Positions 63,097-64,000 of a stretch of DNA of 64,000 nt are shown piece after piece. Positions within the stretch are counted from its first letter, which is position 1, and every line of letters begins with the position of its first letter. The translations under genes were made by a program, and so were the position numbers. This DNA comes from Hanleya hanleyi (Eukaryota; Mollusca; Polyplacophora; Lepidopleurida; Hanleyidae), in the NCBI GenBank assembly GCA_036873755.1, contig JAVTVY010019602.1:1-64000 (forward strand). The letters run 5' to 3'. A model generated the notes under the pieces. It did no database searches, had not been told where the DNA came from, and saw nothing but the letters and a program-made list of their open reading frames with translations.

Positions 63097-63455
63097 TGAA
63101 CCCATGTACTTCAAGATCCTCATGGTACTCATATGAACAGTCACAATCAAAGCGTGACTGAGATACATCTTTTTTTTTAGATGACGACTCTATAACGAAT
63201 ATTATGGATTAAGAATACTGATCAGCGATACGGATTTGATATTTTTGGAACATCATGATGTCTTGCCGGCATCATTGAAAACCGTTGACCGCTTCTCTCT
63301 TGCAGGAAACAAGCCTATGTTTATGTATACTTTTGTCTTTTTGAATTTGGTGCTAATGCTGTTATATGGAAATGGAATAGGTCTTTGGATTATGGACGCG
63401 GATATTCTCTAATGGACGACGGCTGGATTATGAATGACGGACTAGACGCTTGTAA
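63097..63455 (+). repeat. 355-bp repeat, copy 2
   Basis: Reverse complement of 38027-38397. Contains 'cgcttctctcttgcag|gaaac', which looks like a splice acceptor, and the plus frame after it stays open into the GIY-YIG frame (in the 38-kb copy the same frame has stops). It may be the 5' part of the retroelement below. Confidence 0.7.
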
Positions 63456-63534
63456 TTTTAACCTGTATATGCCTGGATTCTGCTGGTGGACAAGTTGTCC
63501 CCGAGGCCGGGCCCCTGCACACCCAACAAACATA

Positions 63535-64000
63535 ATGAACACAACTATAAGAAAAAATATGAAGACAGACCCGAGGAACCTTAGTGCAGGTTTCTCGGCC
63601 GAGTCTCTAATAGTTCGAAATGCACTAAGACCTTTTTCAATCCAAATGACAGATATGTTTCTGACAGCAAAGCAAGACCACGACATCAAACCTTGTAATA
63701 TTGCGCTTGATGATTGTTTAGCACCGAATTCTACATGTAATAATTTCAAAATTTCTAAGTGTGGACATCGTGGATGTCTCACGTGTCCACTCTTTAATAC
63801 TTCAGCTTCATTTAGTTCCACGTTAACTGGTAACTCATATTCTTTTAACTCGTATGTTGATCTTAGTTGTTCTACTACAAACTGTATTTATTTAGTTTCC
63901 TATAAGAAGTGTGGTCAACAGTATGTTGGCAAGACCACCCAAAGACTCCATCTTAGGGTGAACGGTCACAGAAAATCCGTTAGGAAAAAGCAATTGCTTA
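63535..64000 (+). CDS. GIY-YIG endonuclease domain of a Penelope-like retroelement, cut by the window end
   Basis: Open to the last base. From an ATG at 63535: a basic linker, then a Cys cluster (CNNFKISKCGHRGCLTCPLF), then the GIY-YIG core NCIYLVSYKKCGQQYVGKTT with RLHLRVNGHRK: the first motif is CIYLV, the second QYVGKT, followed by the Arg and His positions. Such a Cys cluster plus GIY-YIG is the C-terminal endonuclease of Penelope-like retroelements, which nicks target DNA. The reverse transcriptase that should precede it is not in the 500 bases upstream, so the copy is 5'-truncated or the domain belongs to another GIY-YIG mobile family. The frame is open upstream to about 63300. Confidence 0.65.
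   Translation, partial: MNTTIRKNMKTDPRNLSAGFSAESLIVRNALRPFSIQMTDMFLTAKQDHDIKPCNIALDDCLAPNSTCNNFKISKCGHRGCLTCPLFNTSASFSSTLTGNSYSFNSYVDLSCSTTNCIYLVSYKKCGQQYVGKTTQRLHLRVNGHRKSVRKKQLL

Overview
The window is eukaryotic nuclear DNA. Genes are split by GT-AG introns, intergenic DNA is AT-rich, and repeats are abundant. Short dispersed elements carry a tail like 'agctgaaatattgctgaaagcgacgttaaa...cactcac', which I associate with gastropod molluscs, abalone (Haliotis) in particular. That assignment rests on recognition, not on a search.

Two host genes can be supported. On the minus strand, 27905 down to 11165, is a complete ten-exon type-A (DNAJA2-like) HSP40 co-chaperone. All exon phases join to a 415-residue frame with a J domain (HPD), a Gly/Phe-rich linker, CxxCxGxG zinc-binding repeats, the substrate-binding C-terminal domain and a terminal CAHQ prenylation box. 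Its introns hold a 3-kb minisatellite with a 36-bp unit (16.6-19.7 kb), a foldback element with internal 158-bp repeats (22.1-23.8 kb), a LINE fragment and several short elements. On the plus strand, 57066 to 60297, I assembled a three-exon gene for a 135-residue secreted cysteine-rich protein; its phases join exactly and a polyadenylation signal follows. I do not recognise its family.

The central third is dominated by Polinton/Maverick-type (adintovirus-like) elements. Element 1 (about 29.81-42.04 kb) has 1.75-1.9 kb terminal inverted repeats (TIRs) built of ~160-bp units, each with the palindrome TGCGCATGCGCA. Between them, all on the plus strand, lie: a membrane-anchored small protein, an unknown protein, a chromodomain integrase, a second membrane protein, a packaging ATPase, a small core-like protein, a proline-rich conserved protein, a minor capsid protein, a pVI-like basic protein, the double-jelly-roll major capsid protein and an adenovirus-type protease. 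No protein-primed DNA polymerase B is present. Most genes are disabled, and the major capsid gene is split by a 589-bp composite insertion. Element 2 (43.38-47.57 kb) is a far more decayed inverted copy holding proline-rich protein, pVI-like, capsid and protease remnants on the minus strand.

From 47.6 to 55.5 kb, and again at 62.0-63.1 kb, are nested inverted repeats that share fragments with the Polinton TIRs but carry no capsid genes. They hold two mirror-image damaged copies of a C2H2 zinc-finger/acidic protein, a separate ORF sharing its C-terminal domain, three copies of one TATA-box promoter, arrays of TAACGCC-like iterons, and many perfect matches to animal transcription-factor sites (NRF-1, CRE, E-box, DR1, octamer). 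This is the strongest candidate in the window for something undescribed. The right edge (63.5-64.0 kb) holds a GIY-YIG endonuclease domain of a probable Penelope-like retroelement, cut by the window end.
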